The translations under genes and the position numbers were made by a program. From Agrobacterium rubi TR3 = NBRC 13261 (GTDB lineage: Bacteria; Pseudomonadota; Alphaproteobacteria; Rhizobiales; Rhizobiaceae), in the NCBI RefSeq assembly GCF_000739935.1, contig NZ_BBJU01000003.1:248001-312000 (forward strand): a stretch of DNA of 64,000 nt, written 5' to 3'. Shown in pieces: positions 9,045 through 21,077 of the stretch (positions are counted from its first letter, which is position 1; each line of letters opens with the position of its first letter). Under the pieces are notes generated by a model, which worked only from the letters and a program-made list of their open reading frames with translations, ran no database searches and had not been told where the DNA came from.

Positions 9045-9956
9045 TTAGGGCCAGCGTACCACAGGCGGAAGCGATGATAGAATCGAGTCCACATTGCCGC
9101 CCGTCTTCAGACCGAAAATCGTGCCTCGGTCGTAAAGAAGGTTGAACTCCACATAGCGGCCACGGCGAATCAGCTGCTCGTCGCGGTCCTCTTCCGTCCA
9201 GGGCTGGTTGAAATTGCCCCGCACGATTTTCGGATAGGCTAGGTTGAAAGCACGCCCCACATCCTGCACGAAAGCGAAATTGGCGTTCCAGTCGCCTTTC
9301 TCCTCATCCGGATGCAGCCAGTCAAAGAAGATGCCGCCGATGCCGCGCGGTTCATTGCGGTGTTTGAGATGGAAATACTCGTCGCACCATTGCTTGTAGC
9401 GCGGGTAATCCGCCACGGCGTGCCTGTTGCAGGTGATTTCGAAGACGCGGTGGAAGATGAGGCTGTCATTGTCGTCCTGCGTGCGGCGTCGGTCGAGAAC
9501 CGGCGTTAGATCGGCTCCGCCTCCGAACCAGTGGCTGGAGGTGACGACCATACGGGTGTTCATGTGCACGGCTGGAACGTTCGGATTGACGGGGTGCGCG
9601 ATCAGCGAAATGCCGGAGGCCCAGAAGCGCGGGTCTTCTTCCGCACCGGGTATCTGTCCGCGAAACTCCGGCGAGAATTCACCATGGACAGTGGAGGTGT
9701 GGACGCCGACTTTTTCGAAGACACGGCCCTCCATCATCGACATCTTGCCGCCACCGCCTTCGCCATTGTCGCGCTGCCATTCTTTCTGAACGAAACGGCC
9801 TGGCTCCTGATCGGCCAGCGGGCCTTCCAGCTCATCCTCGATGGTTTCGAAGGAGGCGACGATGGTATCGCGAAGGCTTTCGAACCATGCCTTGGCCAGC
9901 GCCTTCTTGTCCTCGATGTCGTCGGGCAAGCCTTTCGGCAAAACGGGCCGTTCCAT
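9045..9956 (-). CDS. hemF: Oxygen-dependent coproporphyrinogen III oxidase
   Basis: 303 residues, the normal size. It catalyses the two oxidative decarboxylations of coproporphyrinogen III to protoporphyrinogen IX in haem synthesis, using O2. Family blocks are visible: [46 protein letters not shown] and the C-terminal [12 protein letters not shown] then [19 protein letters not shown] lies upstream of the ATG at 9956. It is a single gene diverging from a small conserved gene at 10081. It supplies haem for, among others, the cytochrome bc1 complex encoded at 18-21 kb. Confidence 0.97.
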   Translation of the reverse strand: MERPVLPKGLPDDIEDKKALAKAWFESLRDTIVASFETIEDELEGPLADQEPGRFVQKEWQRDNGEGGGGKMSMMEGRVFEKVGVHTSTVHGEFSPEFRGQIPGAEEDPRFWASGISLIAHPVNPNVPAVHMNTRMVVTSSHWFGGGADLTPVLDRRRTQDDNDSLIFHRVFEITCNRHAVADYPRYKQWCDEYFHLKHRNEPRGIGGIFFDWLHPDEEKGDWNANFAFVQDVGRAFNLAYPKIVRGNFNQPWTEEDRDEQLIRRGRYVEFNLLYDRGTIFGLKTGGNVDSILSSLPPVVRWP

Positions 9957-10080
9957 ATCCGATGTCCTTCAAGTCGAATCGTTGAGTCCAGCCCGGTTTA
10001 TCAGCCACGCGGCATAGACACAAATTCGACTCGCCAAGCGCCGGGTCTCACACTATCTTTTGAAAAGAGAGGTGAGTGTC

Positions 10081-10356
10081 ATGACGAAATTTACCGGACC
10101 GCCACCCCTGGCTGGCCTCAAACGCAGGCTCGACGCCCACCGGCAGGACGAGGCCGCTGGCGGACGCAAAAACAACAAGCAGGGCATGTTCGTGCGCCAG
10201 ACCTTCTGTCTGACGCGGGGCGAGGCGCGTGCCAAAGCCAAGGAATGGTTCGACGAGTTTCCCAAGGCGGCCTACTGGACCGAAGTGGAAAGCTGGCGAA
10301 CGCTTGAAGGCGACCGCATAGAGTTCACCATGCGCCGCCTGCCATCTGCCGACTGA
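10081..10356 (+). CDS. Small conserved hypothetical protein
   Basis: 91 residues from the ATG at 10081, which follows GAGAGGTGAG; a longer frame from 10060 is possible but less well supported. The protein is basic at the N-terminus (LKRRLDAHRQDE) and has a compact second half (FVRQTFCLTRGEARAKAKEWFDEFPKAAYW in outline) that looks like a small alpha/beta domain. No known catalytic motif was recognised. It diverges from hemF across 124 bases and converges with the Na/Pi cotransporter gene, with only 2 bases between the stop codons. Confidence 0.7.
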   Translation: MTKFTGPPPLAGLKRRLDAHRQDEAAGGRKNNKQGMFVRQTFCLTRGEARAKAKEWFDEFPKAAYWTEVESWRTLEGDRIEFTMRRLPSAD

Positions 10357-10358
10357 TG

Positions 10359-12011
10359 TTACGACCGGTTGTCTGCGGCGCGCAGGCGGCTTTCTCCCAG
10401 TACGCCACCCTGATCGAGAATAGGGTGGGCGACGGAGACGATGAGGGCGTTGATGCGCTTGAGGTCACGCAACATATCCAGATGTAGCGAGCTGGTTTGC
10501 AGGCTCTGCATCAGGCCATCCCGCAGCCGTTCCAGATGGCGGCCTGATGATTGCTTTTCCAGCCGCCTGATATCGATCTTGATTTCCATCAGACGGCGGG
10601 CGAGGTCGAAATCACCTGTTACGAAAATGCTCTGTGCAGCGCGCAGGTTTTCGATGGTCATATCGAACAGCGTTTTCAGTTCGTCATATCCCTCATCGGA
10701 AAATTTGAAGCCGTTGACGATCTTCTTGCGGATTTGTTCGGCCAGCCCTTTTTCAACGATATCACCGATATGCTCGAGGTTGATGGCGTAATCGATGATG
10801 GTGATGGAGCGGCGGGCATCGTGCTCGTCCAGTCCTTTGCGACCCAGCTGGGAGAGGTAAATCTTCACATCCTGCTGGCGCGTATCGACCTTCTTTTCGA
10901 GCGCTATGATTTCGGCAAGCGGGGCGAGATCATTGTGCTTGAAGGCATTTTCGGCACGGATCAGCATCCGCTCGATGGTGTCACCGACCACGAGAACTTC
11001 GCGCGTAGCATTGGCGAGCGCCACAACGGGAGTGTCGAGCGCATCGGCATCGAGAAAATGCGGACCTTCATCTGTCTGCGGGTCATCCGGCACCATCTTT
11101 GCCATCATGTCCGAGATCAGACCGGAGAAGGGCCATGCGATGGTGGCGAGCGCCAGATTGAAGATCAGATGCGCATCCACCGGCAGCATGGCCTGCGCCA
11201 GCGGAAGTTTCTGGAGCAACTCCGCCCCATAACCCGCCAACGGCAGGGCGATGGCGCAGCCTGCGGCCCGCACCACGAGATTGCCGATGGTGATGCGGCG
11301 CGCCGATGCCGGTGCAGACAGCGTGGCAACGACGGGCGGGATCGCACCGCCGAGGTTTGCGCCCAGAATGAGGACGATGATGAGCCCGGTGGACAGGATG
11401 TCGGCGGATGCAAGCGACAGAATGAGGACCACGACGGCAAGGCTGGAGGATGAAACGAAGGCCAAAGCCGCCGACAGCAGAAGTGCGACGGGCCACGCAT
11501 CATCCAGCATGCCGATGAAGGCACCCAGCGCGGGGGAATCACGCATCGGTTCGGTCGCCGCGCTCAGCAGATGGAGTGACAACAGCATCAGGCCAACGCC
11601 GACCAATGCGGTGCCGCTGCCCTGACGCGCGCTGGAGGCGCCTTTGCGTACGATCAGACCTGTCAGGATCAGCATCGGAGACAGCCAGGCCACGCCGGTC
11701 GCAAAAATCCAGGCGGTGACGGCGGTGCCGATATTGGCGCCCAGCAGCACGACTTGCGCCATGCGCGGGCGGATGAGGTCACGCTCGGCGAAGGACGCCA
11801 CCGTTAGTGCGGTGGCGGTCGAACTTTGCAGGGCGATGGTGGCGAGGAAGCCTGACAGCAGCGAACGCAGCGCGCTTTTGGTGCCCGTCGCCAACACTGT
11901 TCTGAGCTTGACGCCGAAAGCGCGGGTCACGCCGTCTTTCACTTGCGCGAGGCCGAACAACAGCAGGGCGACAGCGCCCAACAGATTGACGATAATGATG
12001 GTGGATTGCAT
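10359..12011 (-). CDS. Na/Pi cotransporter family protein with C-terminal PhoU-like domain
   Basis: 550 residues from the ATG at 12011 (AAGGAGG 10 bases upstream; the frame extends to 12101 without a comparable site). The first 310 residues hold two Na/Pi-cotransporter repeats with about 8 membrane segments, including the QSSTATALT motif typical of the family. From about 340 to 530 the sequence is helical and PhoU-like. It probably moves phosphate with sodium across the inner membrane, with the PhoU part regulatory. Bacterial members are poorly characterised, so the transport direction is open. Confidence 0.88.
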   Translation of the reverse strand: MQSTIIIVNLLGAVALLLFGLAQVKDGVTRAFGVKLRTVLATGTKSALRSLLSGFLATIALQSSTATALTVASFAERDLIRPRMAQVVLLGANIGTAVTAWIFATGVAWLSPMLILTGLIVRKGASSARQGSGTALVGVGLMLLSLHLLSAATEPMRDSPALGAFIGMLDDAWPVALLLSAALAFVSSSSLAVVVLILSLASADILSTGLIIVLILGANLGGAIPPVVATLSAPASARRITIGNLVVRAAGCAIALPLAGYGAELLQKLPLAQAMLPVDAHLIFNLALATIAWPFSGLISDMMAKMVPDDPQTDEGPHFLDADALDTPVVALANATREVLVVGDTIERMLIRAENAFKHNDLAPLAEIIALEKKVDTRQQDVKIYLSQLGRKGLDEHDARRSITIIDYAINLEHIGDIVEKGLAEQIRKKIVNGFKFSDEGYDELKTLFDMTIENLRAAQSIFVTGDFDLARRLMEIKIDIRRLEKQSSGRHLERLRDGLMQSLQTSSLHLDMLRDLKRINALIVSVAHPILDQGGVLGESRLRAADNRS

Positions 12012-12200
12012 GCTTGGTCGCCCTCCTTCCGTCAGTATTCTTATTGTGAACGCATGGCCTTGCCCGAAACCGATGGCGCGTTCGGACGACGGTATGCGCA
12101 AAACGTTTCGGAAGGCGGAATCTTTAGTTGGCTAATAAACATAGGCCCGAAATACGCCACCGTACAGGGCTGATTACGACATTTTGAAGTGAAATGGCGC

Positions 12201-12662
12201 TTACGCCCACGCCGTCTGGCGCAAGGCTTCTCCTGATATCATCGCCGCCGACATGGCGACATTGATGGAGCGCTGGCCTTCGACCATGGGAATGATCAGT
12301 CGTTCGTCGGCCTTGTCGTGCACATGGTCCGGCACGCCAGCACTTTCGCGTCCGAACAGCAGGATATCGTCGGGGCGATAGGCAATATCGACATAGGGCA
12401 GGGCGGCTTTGGTGGAGGCCAGCAGCAGGCGTCTGCCGGTCGTGGCGCGCCATTCCTCGAAGTGCTCCCAGTTGACGTGGCGGGTGAGCGATGCGCTGGA
12501 AATATAGTCCATGCCTGCGCGTTTCAGGTTGCGGTCTGAGATGTCGAAGCCCGCCGGTTCGATGATATCGACGCTCAGGCCCAGACACGCCGCTAACCGC
12601 AATATGGTGCCAGTATTGCCGGGAATGTCCGGTTGATAGAGAGCAATCCTGAGGTCGGGCAT
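12201..12662 (-). CDS. trmL: tRNA (cytidine(34)-2'-O)-methyltransferase
   Basis: 153 residues from the ATG at 12662; the frame extends to 12752 without a good site. This is a SPOUT methyltransferase of the TrmL size. The motifs are PDIPGNTGTILRLAACLG at the N-terminus, LLFGRESAGVPD, and the knot-forming IPMVEGQRSINVAMSAA near the C-terminus. It methylates the wobble ribose of tRNA-Leu using S-adenosylmethionine. It is monocistronic and diverges from the ABC exporter genes across 410 bases. Confidence 0.93.
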   Translation of the reverse strand: MPDLRIALYQPDIPGNTGTILRLAACLGLSVDIIEPAGFDISDRNLKRAGMDYISSASLTRHVNWEHFEEWRATTGRRLLLASTKAALPYVDIAYRPDDILLFGRESAGVPDHVHDKADERLIIPMVEGQRSINVAMSAAMISGEALRQTAWA

Positions 12663-12869
12663 GTGTCTTCTCTTTCGCGTGGCAGTGTGCCCGGACTTAT
12701 CACGACGGGGAATGTAGAAACAAGCAAGCCGCACAACCGGCGTTGTTGTCACGCAGACACACGCGCGTGTTACGGCCAGTTTTGCTACTTTCGAGACGGT
12801 TTGGTGCTGGTCAATGCATATTTTTTGAGCTACAAGGGCGCATCTTCAACACCAGCCACGGAGGTTCAG

Positions 12870-12926
12870 ATGAATAAGATTGTTCAATATCGCCTCTCGG
12901 CCATTGTATCGCCTTTACAGGCTTAG
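12870..12926 (+). CDS. Possible 18-codon leader peptide before the ABC exporter
   Basis: An ATG at 12870 with a strong GGAGG 6 bases upstream opens an 18-codon frame (MNKIVQYRLSAIVSPLQA) that ends in TAG at 12926. That is 146 bases before the start of the first ABC exporter and in the same direction. Its only support is the ribosome binding site and the alternative pairings in the downstream leader. It could be chance. Confidence 0.35.
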   Translation: MNKIVQYRLSAIVSPLQA

Positions 12927-13017
12927 GTGTTTCCAGCGGTTTATCCGCATTTCCTGCTTCAAGTATCGTCATGTGGCTGTTGCGGCCATATTCCATTTTC
13001 TTCCCGTGCTGGCTCTG

Positions 13018-13066
13018 GGAGCTTTTTTGCTCCGCGCCGTTTTTTCGGGATATTTCTGTCCGGAGC
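13018..13066 (+). promoter_or_regulatory. Candidate translational switch over the ABC exporter ribosome binding site
   Basis: GGAGC (13018-13022) and GCTCC (13029-13033) form a hairpin with a six-T loop. The same segment, GCTCCG (13029-13034), is also perfectly complementary to CGGAGC (13061-13066), the likely ribosome binding site before the ATG at 13073. The two pairings exclude each other. They are short (5 and 6 bp), so this is a hypothesis. Confidence 0.3.
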
Positions 13067-13072
13067 TAGGCC

Positions 13073-14929
<1,857 letters not shown>

Positions 14930-14937
14930 GACCCCCG

Positions 14938-15053
14938 CCGTCATGCCGGCCTTGAGCCGGTATCCAGCAGCGCCGCGTCGGCGGCGCAAGAGAGTCTTCT
15001 GACCTGACGGACGTCAGGTCACTGGACCCCGGCCAAGGCCGGGGTGACGGAAG
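14938..15053. repeat. Palindromic intergenic repeat between the two ABC exporter genes
   Basis: Outer arms GTCATGCCGGCC... and ...GGCCGGGGTGAC are imperfect inverted copies. Inside are GCGCCG/CGGCGGCGC, a perfect 10-bp inverted repeat TGACCTGACG/CGTCAGGTCA and a perfect CCCCGGCC/GGCCGGGG hairpin. It is a typical alphaproteobacterial mosaic or REP-like element. It begins just after the stop of the first exporter and may act as an attenuator or mRNA 3' end between the two. Confidence 0.8.
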
Positions 15054-15125
15054 TCGAGGGATGATTACCAAAATATAATCTCCCCACAGCTTTGCCCGTG
15101 GCCGAATTCCACCTATACAAAATCA

Positions 15126-17000
15126 ATGATCATCACCCGTATTTTTGGCTATTTCGAAAACTGGATCAAGCCCTTCGCCCGCAAGGACGATCTGCGTCCG
15201 CCCGAAGATACCTTTGCTTTTATCTGGTTTTATCTCAGGCAAGCCAAAACGCCGTTCTTTGCCATGCTGGTTCTGGGTGGGCTGACGGCGGCTATCGAGG
15301 CGGCGTTGTTCTGGTTTGTCGGGCGGCTGGTGGATATTTTGTCCACTGTCAAGCCGGGTGCGGGATGGACAGGGCTGATTGCCGATCATGGCTATGAGCT
15401 GATCGGCATGCTGGTTCTGATTGCGGTTGTACGCTTCGTCGTCACCATGGTCACGGCGCTGGTGGATCAACAGATCATCACGCCCGGCTTTTATAATCTC
15501 GTGCGTTGGCAATCCTATATGCATGTGGCGCGCCAATCGCTGAGCTTTTTCCAAAATGATTTTTCCGGTCGCATCGTGACCAAAGTCTGGTCCGGCGGGC
15601 AGGCAGCGGGCGACCTCGTCACATCGCTGATGGAAAGCGTCTGGTTCGTCGGTATTTACTCTGTGTCGATGCTGTTTTTGATTGGCGGGCTGGATTGGCG
15701 TCTGGCCGTGGTGGTGGTGGTCTGGGTCGGTATCTTCTCGATGCTGGCGCGCTATTTCGTGCCGCGCATTCGCAGGCATTCGCGCGAAACGGCGGAGGCC
15801 GCATCCATGCTGTCTGGCCGCATGGTGGATGCCTACGGCAATATCCAGACGCTGCGGCTGTTTGGCCGTGACGACGCAAACGACCGCTACATGCGTGATG
15901 GTTTCGATATCTTCCAGTCGAAGACCATGATGTTCACGCGTTTCATCACCGGCGTAAGAGCCTCCATGGCGCTGCTGTCCGGCATCATGATCACGTCGAT
16001 GGCAGCGCTCTGTATCGATCTGTGGCTGTCGGGTCGCATCAGTTCCGGTGCAGTCGCGTTTACGCTGGCGCTTGTGCTGCGTCTCAACTTCCTGCTGGGC
16101 CGGTTGATGACGCAGTTCAACGGGATCATGCGCAATTTCGGCACCGTACAAAATGCCGCCGAGTTGATTTCTCAGCCGATCGATTTGGTGGACGTGCCGG
16201 GTGCACCGGCATTGGTCGTATCCAAACCCGGTATTCGCTATGACAATGTCAGTTTTCATTACGGACGCAGCAAGGGCGTTATCGACAACCTGAACCTCGA
16301 TATCGCGCCTGGCGAAAAGGTAGGTATCGTGGGCCGTTCAGGGGCGGGCAAGTCCACACTCGTCAATCTGCTGCTGCGTTTCTACGACGTCGAGAAGGGG
16401 CGCATTCTGATCGACGGGCAGGATATCGCCAAGGTCAGTCAGGAAACGTTGCGCGCGCATATCGGTATGGTCACGCAGGACACCTCACTGCTGCACCGCT
16501 CCATTCGCGATAACATCATGTTCGGGCGCATGGATGCCGATGAGGAGCAGTTGCTGGCGGCTATCCGACGCGCCAAGGCTGATGACTTCATCGAACGTCT
16601 GGAAGACCAGCGAGGCCGCAAGGGGCTGGACGCGCATGTCGGCGAGCGGGGGGTGAAACTGTCCGGCGGTCAGCGCCAGCGCATTGCGATCGCCAGAGTC
16701 ATGCTGAAGGACGCGCCGATTCTGGTGCTGGACGAAGCGACATCGGCGCTTGATTCCGAGGTCGAAGCGGCCATTCAGAGTAATCTGGATGAGTTGATGC
16801 GCGGCAAGACCGTGCTGGCCATTGCCCACCGCCTTTCCACGATTGCTGCGCTGGACCGGTTGATCATCATGGATGCCGGGCGCATCGTAGAGCAGGGCAC
16901 CCATACGCAGCTGGTTGAAAGCGGCGGGCTTTATTCCGAGCTATGGACGCGTCAGTCCGGCGGGTTTCTCTCGCCAGACGAGGCGGCGGCGTCTGTTTAA
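15126..17000 (+). CDS. Half-size ABC exporter, second of a tandem pair
   Basis: 624 residues with the same architecture as the gene before it: six membrane helices in the first 340 residues, then an ATPase with GRSGAGKST, VTQDTSLL, LSGGQRQR, ILVLDEATSALD and AHRLST, all intact. The N-terminus (MIITRIFGYFENW) is amphipathic. No clear ribosome binding site precedes the ATG at 15126, so the start could be a little different. The palindromic repeat separates the pair, so they may have separate mRNA 3' ends. Its stop overlaps the convergent phosphatase-family gene by 4 bases. The substrate is unknown. Confidence 0.9.
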   Translation: MIITRIFGYFENWIKPFARKDDLRPPEDTFAFIWFYLRQAKTPFFAMLVLGGLTAAIEAALFWFVGRLVDILSTVKPGAGWTGLIADHGYELIGMLVLIAVVRFVVTMVTALVDQQIITPGFYNLVRWQSYMHVARQSLSFFQNDFSGRIVTKVWSGGQAAGDLVTSLMESVWFVGIYSVSMLFLIGGLDWRLAVVVVVWVGIFSMLARYFVPRIRRHSRETAEAASMLSGRMVDAYGNIQTLRLFGRDDANDRYMRDGFDIFQSKTMMFTRFITGVRASMALLSGIMITSMAALCIDLWLSGRISSGAVAFTLALVLRLNFLLGRLMTQFNGIMRNFGTVQNAAELISQPIDLVDVPGAPALVVSKPGIRYDNVSFHYGRSKGVIDNLNLDIAPGEKVGIVGRSGAGKSTLVNLLLRFYDVEKGRILIDGQDIAKVSQETLRAHIGMVTQDTSLLHRSIRDNIMFGRMDADEEQLLAAIRRAKADDFIERLEDQRGRKGLDAHVGERGVKLSGGQRQRIAIARVMLKDAPILVLDEATSALDSEVEAAIQSNLDELMRGKTVLAIAHRLSTIAALDRLIIMDAGRIVEQGTHTQLVESGGLYSELWTRQSGGFLSPDEAAASV

Positions 17001-17932
17001 GGCGAAACGATCGCGAAATCGGCTATCAGCCCATAATGGTTGGAGCCGAGATTGTCCGGCAGGCGCTCCAGTTTCATCAAGGTTGCCGGTTTCCGGGCGA
17101 ATATATGATCGATGGCGATGCCGAATTGCCCGGCTTCGATGGGCCATGTGGCAGGTTCCCACGGCGCTTTCTTCAGATCGGTTGACAGCAGAAAATCCTC
17201 CATATCCGGTGCGATGCTGGCGGAATTGAAGTCACCGCCGAGGATGAGCGGTCCTGTGATGGAGGAGATCGCAGAGCGGATGCGGTTCAACTCGTTGCGG
17301 TGATACTCATCGAAATAGGGTTTTGCCAGATGGGCCGCGGCAAGCGTGAGCTTGATGCCGTCGAGGTCAACTGTTGCCATGCCGAAGCGCTCCCGGCTGA
17401 CATAACTCAATGTGCCGATGCGGGCATTCTCAAGCGGACGTTTCGACAGTATCAGCAGATCGCAGGACTGCGTGCCTTGCCCGCAGCCAATCCGGTACGG
17501 GTAGGTTTGGCTGAGACGAGGCAAAACGCTCGTCAGTGCTGCGGCTTCCATCACGTAAGCGACATCGGCATTCGATGCCGTAATCATATCGGCAATTGAT
17601 TCGGCATTCGCCGCGTTTTCCATCAACACGTTGAAGGATAAAAGCCTGAAGGCTTTCGCACCTTCTGGTGCATAGGCTTGCGTCACGAATTCCTGGTGCA
17701 TGTACAGCGCATGGGCGCTCAGCATGAACGCCCATGCCAAGAGCACGATGAAGATGCGGGAGCGCAGAACGAGGAGGCACAATGTTGCGCCGACAGCCGC
17801 CAGAACCGCGATGTGAAGCTGGAAACTGTTGACGAAGGCGAGCAGCCAGAAATCCACGAGATAACGGATACTTATCACGCTCAGCGCAAGTGTGATCGCA
17901 GACGCGGCAATGCAGGTGAGCCTAGCTTTCAC
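16997..17932 (-). CDS. Endonuclease/exonuclease/phosphatase family protein with membrane anchor
   Basis: 311 residues. Three hydrophobic segments lie in the first 90 residues, followed by an EEP (DNase I-like) domain: [11 protein letters not shown] at its start, a VMEAA strand carrying the acidic residue, [17 protein letters not shown] and a final [10 protein letters not shown]. The last motif is usually SDH; the Asp is Asn here, which may alter activity. The catalytic domain probably faces the periplasm, but this is inferred from topology. It converges on the ABC exporter gene with a 4-base overlap. The substrate is not predictable. Confidence 0.82.
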   Translation of the reverse strand: MKARLTCIAASAITLALSVISIRYLVDFWLLAFVNSFQLHIAVLAAVGATLCLLVLRSRIFIVLLAWAFMLSAHALYMHQEFVTQAYAPEGAKAFRLLSFNVLMENAANAESIADMITASNADVAYVMEAAALTSVLPRLSQTYPYRIGCGQGTQSCDLLILSKRPLENARIGTLSYVSRERFGMATVDLDGIKLTLAAAHLAKPYFDEYHRNELNRIRSAISSITGPLILGGDFNSASIAPDMEDFLLSTDLKKAPWEPATWPIEAGQFGIAIDHIFARKPATLMKLERLPDNLGSNHYGLIADFAIVSP

Positions 17933-18236
17933 ATCAAAACCTCGTTTACGGGCTCTCCCTGATTCTGATTATCATGCGGCAATTGCCCGCACAATGTTGC
18001 AGGATGGACAGCAGCATTGGAAAAGCGGAGAAAAATGGACAGCGAAGGCAGAATTACGGCAGCTTTGTGTGCTTTCCTCTTGCCAAGGTCCGCCATATTT
18101 TGCGATCAAGCAGTATAGGCGCGATTTATCGTCGCGCACTGACCAGGACACGGGGGATCGAGTTTGTCCTGGATCAAAACAGAGCTGGAGGACTCATGCG
18201 ACTTTCAACGAAATCAGCGCAGAGGATGGTGTAGCA
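17933..18236. other. Intergenic region upstream of petABC
   Basis: 304 bases between the divergent phosphatase-family gene and petA. It must hold the petABC promoter, but I could not place -35/-10 boxes with confidence. The only structure noticed is the 10-bp palindrome GGCAATTGCC at 17978-17987. No credible small gene. Confidence 0.5.
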
Positions 18237-18815
18237 GTGAGTGAGCACGTAAATGATCATGACGCTGCGGGTGAGCCCACCCGTCGCGATTTTCTTTATC
18301 TGGTGACGGGTATGGCCGGTGTCGTTGGCGCCGGTGCTGCCGTTTGGCCTTTCATCGACCAGATGCGCCCCGATGCGTCCACCCTGGCGCTGGCATCCAT
18401 CGAAGTGAATGTGGCAAGCGTCGAGCCGGGCATGTCGCTTACCGTGAAATGGCGCGGCAAGCCGATCTTCATCCGCAACCGCACGCCAAAAGAACTTGAG
18501 GAAGCCAATGCCGTTCAATTGGCCGATCTGAAAGACCCGGTTGCACGCAACGCCAATCTCGATGCCGCAGCCCAGGCAACCGACATCGACCGTTCAGCCG
18601 GCCAGGGCAAGGAAAACTGGATCGTCATGATCGGTTCATGCACGCATCTGGGTTGTGTTCCGCTGGGTCAGGCCGGCGATTTTGGCGGGTGGTTCTGTCC
18701 CTGCCATGGCTCGCACTACGATACGGCGGGCCGCATTCGCAAAGGTCCAGCGCCGGAAAACCTGCATATTCCGACCTTCGCATTCACATCCGATACCGTG
18801 ATCAGAATCGGATAA
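18237..18815 (+). CDS. petA: Ubiquinol-cytochrome c reductase Rieske iron-sulfur subunit
   Basis: 192 residues from a GTG at 18237 preceded by GAGG; the same frame is open further upstream, but 192 residues is the family size. The N-terminus has the twin-arginine sequence [11 protein letters not shown] and one membrane anchor. The 2Fe-2S cluster motifs are CTHLGC and CPCHGSHYD, both intact. It carries electrons from ubiquinol to cytochrome c1 in the bc1 complex of the inner membrane. It is first of petABC, with 13 bases to petB. Confidence 0.96.
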   Translation: MSEHVNDHDAAGEPTRRDFLYLVTGMAGVVGAGAAVWPFIDQMRPDASTLALASIEVNVASVEPGMSLTVKWRGKPIFIRNRTPKELEEANAVQLADLKDPVARNANLDAAAQATDIDRSAGQGKENWIVMIGSCTHLGCVPLGQAGDFGGWFCPCHGSHYDTAGRIRKGPAPENLHIPTFAFTSDTVIRIG

Positions 18816-18828
18816 GGGGACATTTGAA

Positions 18829-20112
18829 ATGAGTGGTCATTCCAGTTACCAGCCCTCGACCGGTATCGAAAGATGGGTCGATTCTCGCTTGCCCTTGCCA
18901 CGTATGGTCTATGACAGCTTCATAGCCTATCCGGTACCGCGCAACCTGAACTATGCCTACACCTTCGGCGCCATGCTTGCCGTCATGTTGATCGTACAGA
19001 TCCTGACCGGCGTCGTTTTGGCCATGCACTACGCCGCCGAAACATCGGTTGCGTTCATTTCGGTCGAGAAGATCATGCGTGACGTCAACCACGGTTGGCT
19101 GTTGCGCTATATGCATGCCAATGGTGCGTCGTTCTTCTTCATTGCCGTTTACCTGCACATTGCCCGCGGCCTCTATTACGGCTCGTACAAGGCACCTCGC
19201 GAAATCCTCTGGATTCTCGGCTGCGTCATCTTCCTTCTGATGATGGCAACAGGCTTCATGGGTTACGTTCTGCCTTGGGGTCAGATGTCGTTCTGGGGTG
19301 CAACGGTTATCACTGGTTTCTTCACGGCGTTTCCGGGCGTGGGTGAGTGGATCCAGCAGTTCCTGCTCGGTGGCTTTGCCGTCGATCAGCCGACGCTGAA
19401 CCGCTTCTTTGCGCTTCACTACCTGCTGCCCTTCATGATCGTGGGTGTCGTTATCCTCCACATCTGGGCGCTGCATGTCACCGGCCAGACCAACCCGACG
19501 GGCGTTGAAGTGAAGACGAAGACGGACACGGTTCCGTTCACGCCTTACGCAACATTGAAAGATGCGCTCGGCATCTCCGTCTTCCTGCTCGTCTATGCCT
19601 ACTTCGTCTTTTACATGCCCAACTTCCTCGGCCACCCAGATAACTACATCATGGCCGACGCGTTGAAGACACCGGCGCATATCGTGCCGGAATGGTACTT
19701 CCTGCCGTTTTACGCCATGCTGCGCGCCATTACCTTTAATATCGGCCCGATCGATTCCAAGCTCGGTGGCGTTCTGGTGATGTTCGGTGCCATCGTGGTG
19801 CTGTTCTTCCTGCCATGGCTGGATACATCAAAGGTTCGTTCGGCGGTCTATCGTCCTTGGTATAAGCTGTTTTTCTGGATTTTCGTGGCTGACTGCATCC
19901 TGCTCGGCTGGCTGGGTTCACGGCAGCCTTCGGACCTCTACACGCAGATGGCTCTGTTCGGCACGATTTACTACTTCGGCTTCTTCCTCATCATCATGCC
20001 GCTTCTCGGCCTGTTTGAGACGCCAAGGCGTATCCCGAATTCGATTACCGAGGCTGTTCTGGAAAAGAATGGCAAGACCGCCGCCGCCCCTGCGGCGGCT
20101 GTGAAAATATGA
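18829..20112 (+). CDS. petB: Cytochrome b of the bc1 complex
   Basis: 427 residues with eight expected membrane helices. The N-terminal region carries the haem-binding helices ([13 protein letters not shown] and nearby His residues), and the quinol-oxidation site motif PEWY is present in the C-terminal half ([12 protein letters not shown]). GGGGA precedes the ATG at 18829. It binds two b-type haems and forms the quinone sites. The stop overlaps a possible upstream petC start by 4 bases. Confidence 0.97.
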   Translation: MSGHSSYQPSTGIERWVDSRLPLPRMVYDSFIAYPVPRNLNYAYTFGAMLAVMLIVQILTGVVLAMHYAAETSVAFISVEKIMRDVNHGWLLRYMHANGASFFFIAVYLHIARGLYYGSYKAPREILWILGCVIFLLMMATGFMGYVLPWGQMSFWGATVITGFFTAFPGVGEWIQQFLLGGFAVDQPTLNRFFALHYLLPFMIVGVVILHIWALHVTGQTNPTGVEVKTKTDTVPFTPYATLKDALGISVFLLVYAYFVFYMPNFLGHPDNYIMADALKTPAHIVPEWYFLPFYAMLRAITFNIGPIDSKLGGVLVMFGAIVVLFFLPWLDTSKVRSAVYRPWYKLFFWIFVADCILLGWLGSRQPSDLYTQMALFGTIYYFGFFLIIMPLLGLFETPRRIPNSITEAVLEKNGKTAAAPAAAVKI

Positions 20113-20132
20113 GCGCGAGAGGGACGATTACA

Positions 20133-21020
20133 ATGAAAAAGCTTGTAACGAGCATCGCGCTTATCGCTGTCATGGGTGGTTTTTCCTCTGCGGTTCAAGC
20201 CGCAGAAGAAAGCCATGATCTCAAGACACAGGCGGAACACGCGATTGCGGGCGGGCATTTCCCCATCCTCAAGCCGCATGAAGAAAAATGGTCCTTTGCG
20301 GGTCCGTTCGGAAAGTATGACAAGGCGCAGCTCCAGCGCGGACTGAAGGTCTACAAGGAAGTCTGTTCCGCCTGCCACTCCATGAGTCTGGTGTCTTTCC
20401 GTACACTGGAGGACATGGGGTACTCGGAAGATCAGGTCAAAGCTTTCGCTGCGGAATATGAAGTGCAGGACGGCCCGAACGCCGATGGCGAGATGTTCAC
20501 CCGCAAGGCTGTTCCGTCCGACCACTTCCCGTCGCCCTATCCAAACCATGAGGCAGCAGCTGCAGCCAATGGCGGCGCTGCACCTCCGGATATGTCGCTT
20601 CTTGCGAAAGCCCGTGGCGTCGAGCGCGGCTTCCCGCAGTTCCTCATCGATATGATTCCGGTTGTAGGTGGGTATCAGGAAGGCGGGCCGGATTATATTC
20701 ACGCTCTCCTCAATGGTTACCAGAATGCGCCGGAAGGTATCGAGGTGGCCGAGGGTACGCACTTCAATCCGTACTTTGCCAGCGCGTCTGCGCTCAAGAT
20801 GGCGCCGCCCATCAGCGCCGATCAGGTGACATATGATGACGGTTCGCCGCAGACTGTGGAGCAATATTCGCATGACGTGGCAGCCTTCCTCATGTGGGCG
20901 GCAGAGCCGCACCTGGAAGAGCGCAAGCGCACAGGCTTTATGGTCATCGTGTTCCTGCTGATCTTTACAGCACTGATCTATCTGACCAAGAAGTCCGTAT
21001 ATTCCAGAAAAGAACACTAA
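20133..21020 (+). CDS. petC: Cytochrome c1 of the bc1 complex
   Basis: 295 residues from the ATG at 20133, which follows GAGGG and begins a standard signal peptide (cleavage after AVQA near residue 23). A frame from 20109 overlaps petB but would put eight residues before that signal. The haem c motif is CSACH at residues 78-82, and the C-terminal anchor helix ([14 protein letters not shown]) is present. The haem domain lies in the periplasm. It is last in petABC and is followed by a terminator at 21047. Confidence 0.95.
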   Translation: MKKLVTSIALIAVMGGFSSAVQAAEESHDLKTQAEHAIAGGHFPILKPHEEKWSFAGPFGKYDKAQLQRGLKVYKEVCSACHSMSLVSFRTLEDMGYSEDQVKAFAAEYEVQDGPNADGEMFTRKAVPSDHFPSPYPNHEAAAAANGGAAPPDMSLLAKARGVERGFPQFLIDMIPVVGGYQEGGPDYIHALLNGYQNAPEGIEVAEGTHFNPYFASASALKMAPPISADQVTYDDGSPQTVEQYSHDVAAFLMWAAEPHLEERKRTGFMVIVFLLIFTALIYLTKKSVYSRKEH

Positions 21021-21046
21021 ACTCCGTCATTATTGCTTCAAGCATC

Positions 21047-21077
21047 AGCCCTCGCGGTTCATCCGGGAGGGCTTTTT
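21047..21077 (+). terminator. Rho-independent terminator of petABC
   Basis: AGCCCTC ... GAGGGCT stem followed by a run of T, 26 bases after the petC stop. Confidence 0.8.

Noticed and set aside
13036-13049. Second short hairpin CCG-T6-CGG before the ABC exporter, considered as a terminator
   Set aside because: Three base pairs only and the T run is in the loop; not a terminator.
15126-15143. Shared N-terminal MIITRI of the second ABC exporter and the GT11 gene at 63250
   Set aside because: Only six residues match and the families are unrelated; chance.
15123-16259. 378-residue minus-strand frame opposite the second ABC exporter
   Set aside because: Same reason: an antisense artefact of GC-rich third positions in a well-supported gene.
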